Assembly: GCA_012295275.1 (NCBI GenBank)
Contig: CM022672.1
Span: 11,767,904 to 11,831,903, forward strand
Source: Chrysomallon squamiferum
Taxonomy: Eukaryota > Mollusca > Gastropoda > Neomphalida > Peltospiridae
Reading direction: 5' to 3'
Length of the DNA: 64,000 nt
In this document: one piece after another, positions 37,046 to 49,666 of the stretch
Numbering within the stretch: position 1 is the first letter of the stretch
Layout: each line of letters opens with the position of its first letter
The notes under the pieces: model-generated
The model's input: only the letters and a program-made list of their open reading frames with translations
Databases searched by the model: none
Told to the model about the DNA's origin: nothing
Made by a program: the position numbers and the translations under genes

Positions 37046-38141
37046 TTATCAGATCTTCAGGCGATGTAGGTCTTTTCAGGTGTCACTACACCACTATGCA
37101 TGATAATTTAACACAATGGGTTATTGATTTATCAGAAATAATAAATAATCACCGGCCATTCTCCCAGGTCCATGGCAGTACAATGGCCTATGACTTTTCT
37201 AATGGTATGATTGAAAAGTGCTGTATTTTATTACTATCATCATCGGTGAAGAATGGAAATTTATAAATGATTTAACAAAGGTGGGATTTAAAAAAAAATT
37301 AATAATAATAAGGGAAAATGATGGTGGAAGAGAAAAAAAGGGTCTGCTGGGACTTGTTCTAATTAATAACAAGGTCTGCCCTGAGGCATGAAATATAAAT
37401 GATGGTCAACTGTAAAAGCCTAGTGAAAACGAAAGATATAAAAGATATTTTGTATTAATCTATTTTTGTGTATTTTATCATATTATTGTAATCTTATTTA
37501 CATACTTTTAATAAAGCAAAAACAAAATTGAGTATAGTTCGATGCATGATGTATGTATGTATGTATGTATGTATAAATGAATGACAATATGTGTGTATAA
37601 ACAAGTTTATGTATGTTAGTGTATATGAGTATCTATCTGTGTATATATATCTAAGTCTTTACACATGAATGTATGTTTTCAATACTATTTTATTAAAACA
37701 AATACACAGATTTAAAACAGCCGCTGTACAAAATTCCGTCGTGAATCTGAAAACTCCACAAACAGTGGATCTACAGATGTCAAGCTGTCCATGGGCAAAC
37801 ACAGGCTTGTTGAATGGGTGCAAATATTTGTACATTGTGTGATAAAGAGCAATCAAACACAACATTTACTGACAGGTGTTGGCTGTTCAGATCATAAAAC
37901 TTAAGCTATGTGTGACAAGGGTTCAAACTGGCCTCTTCACCGCTGATATACCAGTGTTGAAATCCCCAGAGTTTGCTGTGTAATGCAGGCCTAACAAATT
38001 ATGACGCAGACTGATAGAGAGTGTCATGCCACTGATAAGCACATTAATGCACAAACGCTGTGGCACGTCCTCTTTAAGAATCCACTTCACTCAAACATTC
38101 CTCAATGGTGCTGTGCATATCAGTCTTTTATTCTTGTTATT

Positions 38142-38145
<4 letters not shown>
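37046..38145. other. Intronic sequence with a GC-elevated patch
   Basis: TATG microsatellite 37545-37575. 37690-37990 is less AT-rich; a 68-codon minus frame covers 37659-37865 and an AATAAA lies just beyond its main part (minus strand, 37693-37688). It may be a remnant of a retroposed element or transcript end; no domain is recognised. Confidence 0.4.
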
Positions 38146-38183
<38 letters not shown>

Positions 38184-38187
38184 TTTT
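38146..38187. repeat. Poly-A run of 34 followed by T8
   Basis: 38146-38179 is pure A and 38180-38187 pure T. It could be the tail of a retroposed copy on the plus strand, but no matching body was identified upstream. Confidence 0.9.
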
Positions 38188-38229
38188 AAAAGAGGTTTAA
38201 TTTATACACAATCTTCCTAAATAAGATTA

Positions 38230-39060
38230 CATTAACAGTTGTGCTGTTCCCTGTAGTATTTGTGACAATGTAGCCATATTCTGTAAAAACAGTGGGATTA
38301 ACTTTCAAAATCTTGTACTGCTTAAGATGAACACATAAACATTTGAACATACTAGTAATATATTTATGAACATGAGAAACCTGGTAAAAAGATGACATCA
38401 TTTAACTGTAATTCATCTCCCTACCTCTCTTGTTTTGATAAAATCTTTCATACAAAATATGACAAATCTTTAACATACTATACACATTAAGATATAAGAT
38501 AAACCCACACATACATCAGTACATAATGTTAGTATTATAACAAATACCCTGTAATTTATGGACACCACAAATGTGGTAAGATAATATCATTTCACTGGAA
38601 TACATCTCTCTAATTTTGTTTTTGATAAAATCTTCTGTATAAAATGTCACTGTTGTACAAAACCACTACACTAGCCAAGAACAACAAAAATAAACTCAAC
38701 AGTGTAAGTGTGTTAACAATACACCAGTAATTTATGGACAGGAGAGATGAGGTAAGGAAGGGATTCTGCAATAAATTTGTCCACATCTCTGTAATATCTT
38801 TTACATGGGTCTAGTTTTATCATCTTCTATGGCAACATGTGACACATCTACAAAACAGTATGCTGGCTAAGATAAACATACACTCACACACACACACACA
38901 CACACAACAGTATGTATTAAGTGCATATCCTAACAACAGGGCAGTAATTTATGGACACCAGAAAATGTGGCATGGAAAGAGACACACAAGTACTACATGC
39001 ATAAAGTGTATAAAGAAAATGCTGTCTTCAAAGACATTTGCTTCATGCCTGTCTTGTCTC
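38230..39060. repeat. Decayed tandem array, unit about 175-215 bp, 4 copies
   Basis: 'cagtaatttatggacaccag' variants near 38355, 38552, 38727 and 38944 are each followed by '(a)atgtgg' or related, 'catttcact..aat.catctct', 'ttttgataaaatctt' and an AC-rich end. A pure AC run lies at 38883-38906 inside the third unit. Confidence 0.75.
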
Positions 39061-39084
39061 ATTAATCACTCACAACAGTAAATT

Positions 39085-39215
39085 AGCAGTGTGTCCATGG
39101 TGGATCCATTAAAGAGAAGACTGCCGCACCGAATCCTAACTTACGAGGTGAACACTGGCTGCAAATGACCTCCTTGGGTCATCCCAGGACATCAAGGGTA
39201 TGTACACAAACATTC
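39085..39215. other. GC-elevated fragment, unclassified
   Basis: A short stretch with CpGs and few stops ('agactgccgcaccgaatcct', 39118-39137). On the minus strand a gtaagt donor-like sequence follows CACCTC near 39145. It looks like a piece of a dispersed element; not identified. Confidence 0.25.
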
Positions 39216-39939
39216 ATGTAGATGGTATCGGACATGTGTTAAAAAGCGTGCTTGAAGATTTGACAGTTTGCTTTAGAAGTTTTGTTAACAGGGATGTTTT
39301 AGTCTTGAATATGAAAAATTAAATAAAGGTGGATTAAAGCTGGGTAGTAAATAACAATAAATAATATAAAACCATGATAAAAAATTAATAATAAAAAATT
39401 AAATGTGATGATAATAAATTAGCAATTACAACAAGAATTTTGACAACAATAACATTAATATTAATAAGAATAATAATAAATGCAATAATAATAATAATAA
39501 TAATCATGCAATGCTGAATCAAATAATGAATATCATATGACAGAAACAAATTCAATTACTTGGACATCTCAAGACAATTATTTATTTAATATGGAAAAAA
39601 ACAAATAGCCAAATGGTAAAAATGTAACAAAATTTATTTATTTATTTATTTACTTATTTTAAATACTATTTTATTTAATTTCCTGTAGTTTAAGAATAGG
39701 AATGGTGATTTCTACACAACAGATCATTGTTTTGTTTTGGCAGCTGTCAACATGAATTGAATATCCCAGTATAACTATCAAGGGCAGTATCAAGACAAAT
39801 TCAGCACATGTTCATTTACTGTTGTTACACTGGGAGTGAGACTTGTCATTATCACAATAAAAGAATGAAAAAAATGACTTTTAAAACACGTGTGGTTGAA
39901 ACAGAAGATATAACAGATGGAAGATTATTTGTTCTACAA
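39216..39939. repeat. AAT-rich microsatellite stretch and plain intron
   Basis: Interrupted AAT/ATA repeats from 39350 to 39515 and TTTA repeats at 39632-39660; otherwise nothing. Confidence 0.75.
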
Positions 39940-40410
39940 ACAGAAGTATTTTAATCATGTATCCAACAAATGGAGGCATTGCAATAAAAAAATCTTGCAT
40001 ATAAAAGCATTTTTATCATACATTTTGTAGATGTAGGTATTTCAAAATATATCTTGTAATTGTAGATACTTTCTTCATACATTTTGCATTTGTGGATATT
40101 TTGTCTGTACATTTTGCAAATGGATGAATTTTCATCATACATGTTGCAGATATACAAACGTGGACATTTTCATCACACTAACAAATATAGGCATTTTCAT
40201 TATACATATTGGGTTAATTGGAGGATTTCAATTAAATAACTTGCAAATGAATGTATACTGATCACATATTTTCCACACAAAGGCACGTTCGTCATACATC
40301 TTGCAAGTGGAGAAACTTTTATCATATTTAAGTATCTTATATCTCTCAAAACAGAGACATTTTCTTCATACATGTTGCAAACCGAGGCATTTCGGTGCAT
40401 TTTTGCTGCA
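39940..40410. repeat. Degenerate minisatellite, unit about 28-32 bp
   Basis: 'ttttcatcatacatgttgcaaat' + '.gagg(c)a' recurs about 13 times. The array keeps minus-strand frames open, giving a repetitive Cys-Lys-Met-Tyr/Glu-Asn peptide in 39951-40157 and 40200-40415. I regard this as chance openness. Confidence 0.8.
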
Positions 40411-42373
40411 CACACCAGATTCTAAAGTTACCAGATCCCAATGATAATGACATGAAATAAGCAGCGTTATAAAATAAACATGCTTTGTAACATAAACATG
40501 CTGGTGGGTAATGTAAGAAAAGTGTCATACAATCAACAGCTGCTGGTGAATGTTCAGTTCAATCTATATTAAAAGGATAGAGTTCGCAGAACAACTGCAC
40601 ATGTCAAAAAATGGCTACAGATGTGGAGACTGAGAAAGAAATCAATATTAATGTTCTGTATGAATACTTTAACAAATGTTTATTATCTGAATTAGATTTT
40701 GTTGATATTTTTTTTGTTTCGTTTATTGGCGTATGTTTATTTTTAAATATACATATATGTTTTTGTTCTTACTTTGATAAGTTTAGGTTTGTTTTCTCTT
40801 TCGTTTCCATTTATAAATATAACATTTTAAGTAAATAAATTTAATTGGACTGTCAATATTTCTTTGAAAAAGACTTCATGAAGATCTTAACTAGCATACT
40901 GTGTAATTTTAAATATAGAATTTATTTTAAAATAAATGAAATACATTTAACTAATATCTTTAATACTTTGTGAGACTTCCCAGGATCATAATTAGATGGT
41001 GAGCCTGTCAAAACACTTTACATTAAATGAAATATCTCACAACTGAAAAAACTTCACAAAGATGTAAATTATTATGCAGTATTTTCTTTAGACTAGATTT
41101 TATTTTTATATAAATGAAAATGTATTGAATGAAATTTGGTTTTGCAAAAGACAGTTTTCAGTAAATGATCTATATTTCAATTTAACAATTAATGCTTATG
41201 CAAATAAATAAATAAAAATTTATAATACTTAATTTTTATTGTTATTATTATCATTATCATTATTACACAAGGTAGCACTTCATCTTTTTTTTAATTTTTT
41301 TAAATAAAAGATGTATATATAGAAATAAGTAATGACCAAGTCAAAAGAATACACCTTTAACTCATCAGACATCAGGATTACTAGAGATGCTAATTAATCT
41401 CTTCCTAATGTTACTAGTTAGGAAAGCAGTTTGTATCTCTTACACTGTAAATTAAATGACTGATAGTGACTACAAAGCAGGCCTGGGGTTAGAAAAATTA
41501 GTGTGCTAAAATATTAACTGTCTAGTGATATATTACTCTATGTCACCTTCTAGAATTTTATTTATTTATTTTTTTTAAATTATCTTTCACTGAAAATTCT
41601 AACTGAACCAAGTATCTGTAGGCCAGTTTGTAATACTAACCATCAGGTTAGTTAGTATGTTAAGATGCTGGCTAATAAGTGACAGACAACTGTGTGTGTA
41701 TGTATTTATATATGTATGTATACATGTATGTATGTATGTATGTATATAATACATGTACGGGTGTGTGTGTCTATGTATGAATGTATGCATGTAGCTATAT
41801 ATCTATGCACTGGTTTGATAGCAACTTTCTCCACATGATCAAAGAGATCCTGTTAATACGTACATCATCAGCATTCATTAGTGGCTTTCACCAGCCTCTC
41901 CTCCTACCAGCCAGTCAGGAATCTTAGCATCGTCAACATCAACATAACACAACGCCGCTGTTAGAAAAAGTCTCATTCTAAACAAACACACAAACAACAC
42001 TACTGTTACAAAAATTTCTAAATTAACTCAGACAACACTCCTGTTACTAAAATATTCCTTTTGCACTCCTTTCTAAACTAAGTTAGACGTCAGTCCTCTT
42101 ACTAAAACAGTATTTTCTGTATTTATTCACTGATTTAGCAGTTTATTTTGAACTGGTATCAATTTGTTTTATCTCTGTACTGGAGTATTAAACATTTTTT
42201 TTAATCAGAGTGCAAAAAGCTTAATTCTGATAGGATTTAATGAAGTTCTTAAAATAAAGATTGCATAATGGTTTAGTCATCATAAGGCTGTAATGATAAT
42301 GCTGTTATCTACTCATTTCAGATACAAGTGTTGGTTGAAGATTTGTTTAGATATGAATATAATTTTTTATATC
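40411..42373. other. AT-rich intronic sequence, nothing firm
   Basis: A 75-codon plus frame (40611-40838) starts with a favourable aaaaATGG context and has a hydrophobic middle, but no other support. TATG/TG microsatellite at 41693-41790. Confidence 0.5.
41077..41132 (+). repeat. Dispersed repeat, copy 2 (partner at 35009)
   Basis: Same 56-bp core as 35009-35064, with a few substitutions. Flanks outside the core do not align, so the copied segment is short or its ends have decayed. Confidence 0.6.
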
Positions 42374-42575
42374 AACCTAAAATGTCATAATGTAGCATTG
42401 GTCTAAGATATTATATTATAGCACTGACCTAAGATGTCATATCATAGCACTGGCCTAAGATGTCATATTGTAGTATTGGCCTATTATGTTTGATTACAGA
42501 AGTTACCTAAGATGTCACATTATAGCATAAGATGTCATATTATAATATTGGCCTAAAATGTCATACTGCAGCATC
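42374..42575. repeat. Minisatellite, unit 26 bp, 8 copies
   Basis: 'gcctaagatgtcatattatagcact' recurs with 'ctaa' near 42377, 42403, 42428, 42455, 42480 (as ctat), 42506, 42527 (shortened) and 42552. The 24-26 bp spacing is very regular. Confidence 0.92.
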
Positions 42576-44519
42576 AACATGACATCATACTAATATGGAT
42601 AAATCATTGGAGGAGTGGAGTGACATGGCAGAGGTTGTAGGATCAATTCTGTTCAGTTCTGTCATTATGTTACTTTTCTGTTTTTGACAAGAATGTATGC
42701 AATGGATGTATCAAATGGTATCAGTGGCAAATGGTTTCCTGACTTCTGAAAGGTAAAATATATAAGGTCCCATGCTGCTGAGTGACAGCACAGTGAGTTT
42801 CCTTTCTCATTTCATTATCAGCTGGCTAACCAATTCTTTTCAGATCTTTGTATAAAGGATGCCTTGCTGCAATGTTCCCATCAAAGAACAAAGATTTGCT
42901 TTTTCATGGTCTAATATTAATGAGATAACATTAAATAATCCACCTGTAAATCAACAAAAAAACACCTGCAACAAAGCACTTTCGTTCTTTTAATATTATT
43001 TTCCATCTATTTTTCCTTCTCTCAATTAACAGGCATTTATTTAGTTACTGCAATACAAGAAATAACACTCACTTTAATTGCTTCAAAATAATGATCATTA
43101 TTTTTTCTTTCTTTCTTTCTTTAACTGAAAATTTCAGATTCTGGTACAAATGCACCTGTCTGTATTTAGTTTCAACACCTAACAATTGAAGAAAACAAAT
43201 AAAATCATTGAACATGTCAAGTGATTGTGAATCTATCCATTTATGGCATGTTGAATAACAACAGTTACGAACACTGGGGTGATAATTTAAAAAAAATAAT
43301 GACAATAAAATAAAAGTGAATATAATTCATGTTGCTATGTGTTTTATATAACAAGTGGTTTTATTATAAACAAACAAGAAAGATAAAAACACAGCTGAGT
43401 AATTTTGAATGTAGAAAAAAATAAAATAAATGTCATGTAATTTTTTTTTAATTTTTATTACTGGGTACCTTATATTCTTGAACACCTGTCAGAATTTTGT
43501 CTTTCCCTTCTGTACCTGTAGTGTCTGTTTTCGTGGTCACAATAAAATGAATTATAACAGAATCCCTGGAGTATTGTACGATGTTTTCATCAGTTCTGTA
43601 CAATGCCTGGATACCATCTATTTTTACAAAACTTAATATTTAACCTCTCAAATTTCTTCAGAAACAGCAATAGTGGTCATAATTATGAATAATTTCTACC
43701 TAGATTATCATGAAAAAAAAAAAAATCATATGTATGAAATCAGAAATATATTCTATTTATTGTCCAATTTTTTACATTTTTTTAAAGTTACTCATTTACA
43801 TTGCTATACAGAAAACTCCCACAGTATCATTCCATTATTAAAAAAAACCAGAACCAATTTTACTTTCACTCTTCAGACTACATAGATATATATTTTTTTA
43901 TGTGCAACACATGGCCACTGGGCTAATGTGCTGATGTGGATTTTTATTGAACAGTCAACCGAGTGTGAATGACTTCTGAAATTTAACGACAGAAGACTTA
44001 TCTGTGCCTTGATATAAAGCAGGAATATAAAATAAAGTAAAGAAGCCGTGACGACATAATAAAGAATATCTTGTAGGAAAAGCAGTGTGCAGGTTTAATG
44101 AGCTGAATTACACAGATAACTCTGATGTCTGTTTTAGCCCACACACTGGTGCTGATTTTGTCTTGTAATTTACCACAGGGGAAAAGCCGTCTAACATCTT
44201 TACTTTAACACTGAGCATAATACTGTCAGTTTTTCTAAACAAGTAATTACTGATCAAGAACACTAAGAGAGAGAGAGAGAACAAAAAAAAAATGTTCTTG
44301 TAAGAAGATATATATTTTTTAAAAATAGGAGTGACTGTAAGAGATGTTTGTGTAATGAAAAGTGAAAAAAAGATTTGGGGAAAAAGATCACTGATGCCAT
44401 AATTTTAAATGATAAGAATTTGTAAATTAATTAAATTAAGTTATCCAGTGCATGGGGAAGCTGAAAATTTGGCTAAAACCACATGTGTCTGAATTTCAAA
44501 GCAAAATACTTCTGTGTGG
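42576..44519. other. AT-rich intronic sequence, nothing recognised
   Basis: CTTT run 43106-43122, GA run 44266-44280, poly-A at 43713-43725. The less AT-rich patch 43905-44010 shows no coding signal. Confidence 0.5.
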
Positions 44520-44685
44520 AATAAATATAACCATAGTTACCAGTACAAAATTGATGATTATGTTAGTTCAACAATAAAAAAAACAACTCTGGTACATCCA
44601 AGCAATAAATGTAACTATAGTTACCAGCTCAAGAAAACACAATAACATTAGTTAATGTTTGGTTATAAAGTCTGCTCTAGTACTT
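44520..44685. repeat. Tandem duplication, unit about 84 bp, 2 copies
   Basis: 'aataaat(a/g)taac(c/t)atagttaccag' at 44520 and 44604, followed by 'aca..ttgatgattatgttagtt' and 'acaataacattagttaatg'. Confidence 0.75.
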
Positions 44686-45189
44686 TTCCAGATCTGCACG
44701 TAGCAGACAGTGTCTATTCTGTGTGAACAAAGGATGTTAACTGACTGTAAAGTCCAGTCATTTCTAGCACTTCTGCACATTTAAACATTTACAGTGTCTG
44801 TGTTTTAAATGAACAATGGCTGCTAAGAGATGCTCAGACTTGGAAGATCTATTATCACATCATTCTCCGACAAGAGCTCTTAAAGGAGAGATAACTCTGT
44901 TCACAAAACTCTAAATCTTTCGTGGAGCTTTTTAACAAAACAGCAAGAAAAACAACACAAATAAGTTACCAATTCGTACCTACCACTGACAGGAAAATAA
45001 CCAAAAACTATAATGGTGTTAAACTCCTTCATAAATTGATCGAGACCTGTTATTAACAAATTTGTTTAAAATCCCTCATTTAATTTATTCAGTATTTATT
45101 AACAATAAAAATTAACAATCTGAAATATGTTTACATCCTCTGATGATGCAAGCTGTTTAGTTATGTAGTTCAGAGTCTTCTTGGGTAGT

Positions 45190-45280
45190 CTGTACATAAC
45201 TGTTAGTGTGTTAGTATGTTAGAAGACAAGTTAGTGTGTTAGAAAATAAGTTAGAATGTTACAAGGTAAATTAGAAAGTA
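45190..45280. repeat. Short minisatellite, unit about 18-22 bp
   Basis: 'aagttagtgtgttagaa' variants occur about four times. Confidence 0.75.
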
Positions 45281-45334
45281 AAGCGCATGTCCTGGTCTTA
45301 AAGTGCCCCAAAAAGGTCTGGTTTCAATTTTTTT

Positions 45335-45400
45335 AAATCAAGATTTGATCCAAAAACCTACAAGTGTTCAGGCCAGTGGCTTAACCAATGTACACCTAAA
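45335..45400 (-). mobile_element. Possible tRNA-derived SINE-like fragment
   Basis: On the minus strand 'ggtgtacattggttaagcca' (45396-45377) resembles an A-box region and 'tttttggatcaaatct' (45357-45342) a B box. It is more decayed than the copy at 31680. Confidence 0.3.
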
Positions 45401-48400
45401 CAGTGTATTGATTATGAACAAAATACAGATATTTCTGTAATAGCTACTCTGCATTATTTTCACATTTGTGTCTATTAAATGTCTGATTTATGATTTGAAA
45501 ATTACAAAGCAGTAAATCTGAATTTTCTGTAAATGGTTAATCCTAGATCCCTAATTTATGTTTATTTTTTAACCAGCTTTGCAAAAGTTAGTCACTGTGA
45601 CCTTTCTGGTATTAGGTCAGTATGGTCTTCTGTTTTTTAAATTCCATTGATATATGTCAAAACACAGACAGAGTATGACCAATAGCCAGAAACAGACACA
45701 CATACAAATACAGACAAATATATACACAGATAACCACATACACACATGCACCCTCTTACACACTTACACAAACACACCCTTACACACTTACACAAACACA
45801 CACATTAAAAACACATATACAACCCAGAGTCAACTTGAGAAACACTTAATGAATTTAGGAAAATGTTTTTCCACTTTTTTTTTTTCTCGCCTACTGCCAC
45901 TGTAACAGATCACCTGCCAGTTGGTTATATCCTACTACTTAAAGAGCTTTCAAACAACTATTTTAAATTTCACACAGGTATTCTGAATGTTCCACACCCT
46001 CATCTCACTGTTATCTGATGAGCCCAGGATGCTTTTTGTTTGCATGTATTGTCAGTATGTATAGCTATTTGCATGTAAAACCAAAAGGCTTAGCTATGGC
46101 TCCAACATCAGAATATTAGTCTCAGGTATGATAAGCCACAAGAACAGGCCTCAGTGATGAAATTATCAGTGGAATTTTATTATGCCCAAGGCAGTGGTTG
46201 CATCAAATTTGTTAAAGGGTGTTAAGGACATTGCTGTCCATGAGAAGGTTCTTATTATAAATCACTTGCTGCTATTCAATAAGAGAAATTAATGAAGTGC
46301 TGGTAATTTTGTTGAGATTTTATTAAATCTTCAATGATTCATTCTGTTCTTTTGCTGCTGTATTTTGATGATTCATTTATGGTCCATGAATAATTCTGTT
46401 ATATAAAACACAGAAACATAAAATCAAAATGATACCAAGTAACAAATCATTACCTCATATCTTCTTAATACAACTGATAAAACTGAAGCAAAATAACAGT
46501 CAGTAATATTTCCCATACAACACATTTTCTACCTCTTCACTTTTTCTCCATTTTTTTTCTTTTATATTATTGTAATAACAAAAAACAATACAAAACAAAA
46601 CATCCACAATTACTGACAAATATTTAGCTTCCCAAGAATAACCTTGAAATAAACTCTGAAAATAACTACGAATGTGCACCATACCAGAGGTAATGAGTTT
46701 TTCTTTTTCTCACTAATATCAACACACAGTTTTTAAAATGCTATTTCTTCTAATTATTATCTTGACACACAGAAACCTTAAGTTTTGTATAGCTGTCCTT
46801 AATTTTTTATTTCTTTTTTCGCTGTTGTAGGGGTAGTAAGAAAGTAAGTTAAAAATACTTTAAAATGTTAGCAAGAAAGAAAGATAAAATCCTGAATTTT
46901 ATATGAACAAATTTAAAATTGACTGCTGCTGATTAATTTTTTTTTCTTTTTTTAAACATGGATTCAAATGACATTTGAAATTAAAATAAACCTAATGAAA
47001 AGAAAAGAAAAAAAAAGATTCTGTCTCTCACTTTCTGAGATTTTTTAAATGGGAGTAGGATAAGCAAGGTAGGTTTTAAGCATTTTCAATTCCCCTGAAG
47101 AATTATTCAACATAATCCATGGGTGGCCATGGATTATAGAAAGGAGTCAGTCTGCATATGCACAGCTTTTTCATTTTTGAAAACATTTTCTTTTCTTTTT
47201 TTTTTTGCCTCCTACAGACAAAATGCTACTTTATTTTCATTTCTGAAATATTTTCTCAGTCTGTTTCTGTCTGGTTTTTCTGCAGTTGTGTTTTTTTTTT
47301 GTGTGTGTGCGTTTTTTTTTTCTCTTTTTATTTCTTAATGGATTTTTACATTACTCATACATTAATGGCCCAGTCAATTAATGAAATGCCAGAAGAGAAT
47401 ACCTCATTAAGTGTTAAGTCATGTGAAATCAGATAACAAGGATTTATTTAACTTTTATTTAAAAATATCCAGATTATTTCAACTCACTATCAATCAAGAA
47501 CTGTTGATTTATTTGGGGATTTAAATGGAATTTCATTTTAATTTTTTTTTAGTCCATTTTTTTATTTTTGTTATGGGGGTATTAGCATGTGTTCATTTTA
47601 ATTTTTATATAAAAAAAAAATATATAATTTATTTATTTATTATTTTTGTTTTGTTTTGTTTTGTGTTGTCTTGTTTCAAGTTCCATTTTTAAAATTTTGT
47701 TATAAACTATAATTCCTCTAAATAGGATGTCTGGTTGAGTTAAAGAAGTTGATGAATGGATACTAATCTCTTTGGGGTCATTTCTATATTTCTAGTACCC
47801 AGAAATAAAAAATTATCAGGGTAAGTGATTTTTTTTTTACTTGTACTTTTACCTTAAATGTCCTTCCACAAAACATTTCTGTGTGATGAATATGTGAATG
47901 TGTTTGAAATATGACAACTTGTGTGCATATCTGCATGCATATGCATATGGTTGTATGTGCATGCATTTGGGTATTTAGTGGTTCAACCAGTAATCTAACT
48001 TAATAATTAAATGTCAGTGGTAGTCATGGCTTCAGTAGAAAAAAAAACTTTATTTAAAAATTCTAAACATTTTCTCTGAATTAAAATTAAAGTAATCTGA
48101 GAAAGTAATCATGTATGAGAAAGTAATCCTAGACTTATCTGTGAGACAGAGCAAGGCTGACTACTTGATCAACAGAGCAATATTTGTTCAATACTTCAAC
48201 CACTGACTATTACCCAACATAAAACAAAACTCTTTCTCATTAAAATAACTTTTGAAAACACTCAGTTAAATCTATTGTGAAAAGCAAACATCCTATAAGA
48301 CATGGGGGTCAGTGTTTTCTGTTTTCACAGGTGTGAAACTGTGACTATCCCTAAGCAATGAGCCTTTGGTCTATTGCTGACTGAATTACCCCATAGAAGA

Positions 48401-48489
48401 TTTCTTTACAAGTCAGAAGCCACAAATTTCAAACAGTACAAATGGCCTCTGAAGTTACTCAATAACAAAAACAGTCAGAAATGAGGCAA
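45401..48489. other. AT-rich intronic sequence with AC microsatellite
   Basis: AC/ACAT-rich 45670-45815; poly-T and TTTG/TTTA runs around 47190-47330 and 47625-47665. Open frames here are Phe/Ser-rich low-complexity. Nothing else was recognised. Confidence 0.55.
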
Positions 48490-48905
48490 TATTTGTTTCT
48501 GCATCCTGTCTATTGTATTCCATCCTGTCTGTTCTGTTCCATCTTCTGTTTTGTTTCCAGTCGTGTGCTGTATTCATTATCTCCATTCTGTTTGTTTTTC
48601 CCCATTCTGTCTGTTAGTTATCTGTTATTTCTTATTTTATTTGTTGGTTCCCAGTATCTGTTATTTCCCATTCTGGTGTATTCTTCCCATTATATGTTAT
48701 TTCTCATTCATTTGATTATTTCCTGTTATTTGCTAGTTCATATTCTTTATGTCATTTTCCATAATCTGCTATATCTCATTATCTTGGTTTTTTTTCTCAT
48801 TATTGTTTATTTTCCAGTTCTGACTGTTGTATCCCATGCTGTCTACAGTATACCTTTTCCCCCCATTCTGTCTGTTGTTGGCCATCCTGTCTGTTGTCTC
48901 CATAG
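48490..48905. repeat. CT-rich minisatellite, unit about 20-23 bp
   Basis: 'ccattctgtctgttgttttc' variants repeat about 18 times. The 158-codon plus frame (48481-48957), rich in Leu/Ile/Phe/Ser, is the translation of this repeat and not a membrane protein gene. Confidence 0.85.
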
Positions 48906-49269
48906 CAACAGGCTTCAGGAATCTCAAGCCAATTGGAGGGACAACGGAGATAAGTAGATGCAGAGATAGAAATGCTTTCCACCTTGTTTGCTTTGTAAGA
49001 TATGACAGTGATTCTTCAAGGCTTTCTGGTTAACAGAAATGAGATGGAGAAGGAAGATTGCATAGCTTGACAATGCACATGCAAACAGTGTGTCCCTATT
49101 ATCTGCAGCAGACATTTCTTTTTCGTTTAACACAATCACTGTTGTATGATGTGTTAATGTCATCACTTCCAGAAGCATGACATTGTGCTAGTGGTATGCT
49201 GATAAACCGATACAATTCTGTTATGATACTGAAGAAAATGTGACTTAATTTAACCTCTTTCGTGGTGGG
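48906..49269. other. Intronic sequence, nothing recognised
   Basis: Less AT-rich than average, with short overlapping frames on both strands but no domain or element. Confidence 0.45.
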
Positions 49270-49560
49270 GCTTAAGAAAAAAATGTTTGCACATACAATC
49301 AATATATTATGCAAATACTAGCACCATTTTCAACTAATCTTATGATATATAATCACTATTTTCATTTAATGTTGTAAAAAAAAATCATAATTTCGAACTA
49401 TGGGTTTTGAATAGAAAATAATGCCATTTTCAGCTGCTACCATTTTGAAATGCTGTTGCAAATACAATCACTGAATTTGACTAACACTTTTAATACAAAC
49501 ACTATTTACAACTACTGTTGTGAATAAAATCATTTTTATCAACTAGATGCAAGTACCATT
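49270..49560. repeat. Degenerate tandem array, unit about 38-45 bp
   Basis: 'gcaaatacaatcactattttcaactactgttgt' variants recur about seven times (near 49287, 49313, 49350, 49420, 49458, 49494 and 49523). It ends about 110 bp from the recursive splice-like site. Confidence 0.6.
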
Positions 49561-49666
49561 AATATATATGTGTGTATTTTATTTCTACTAATGTTGGATA
49601 TTAAGAAAATCAACACATTACTTGATATTCTTCAACTCAAACATAAGACACTGATGATTCAGCAGA

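Noticed and set aside
40611-40838. 75-codon plus frame with good start context and a hydrophobic middle (possible micropeptide)
   Set aside because: No homolog, splice or conservation evidence; A/T-rich DNA readily encodes Phe/Ile/Tyr runs. Ribosome profiling would be needed to revive it.
48481-48957. 158-codon open frame resembling a multi-pass membrane protein
   Set aside because: It is the translation of a CT-rich minisatellite of about 20-23 bp; hydrophobicity comes from T-rich codons.
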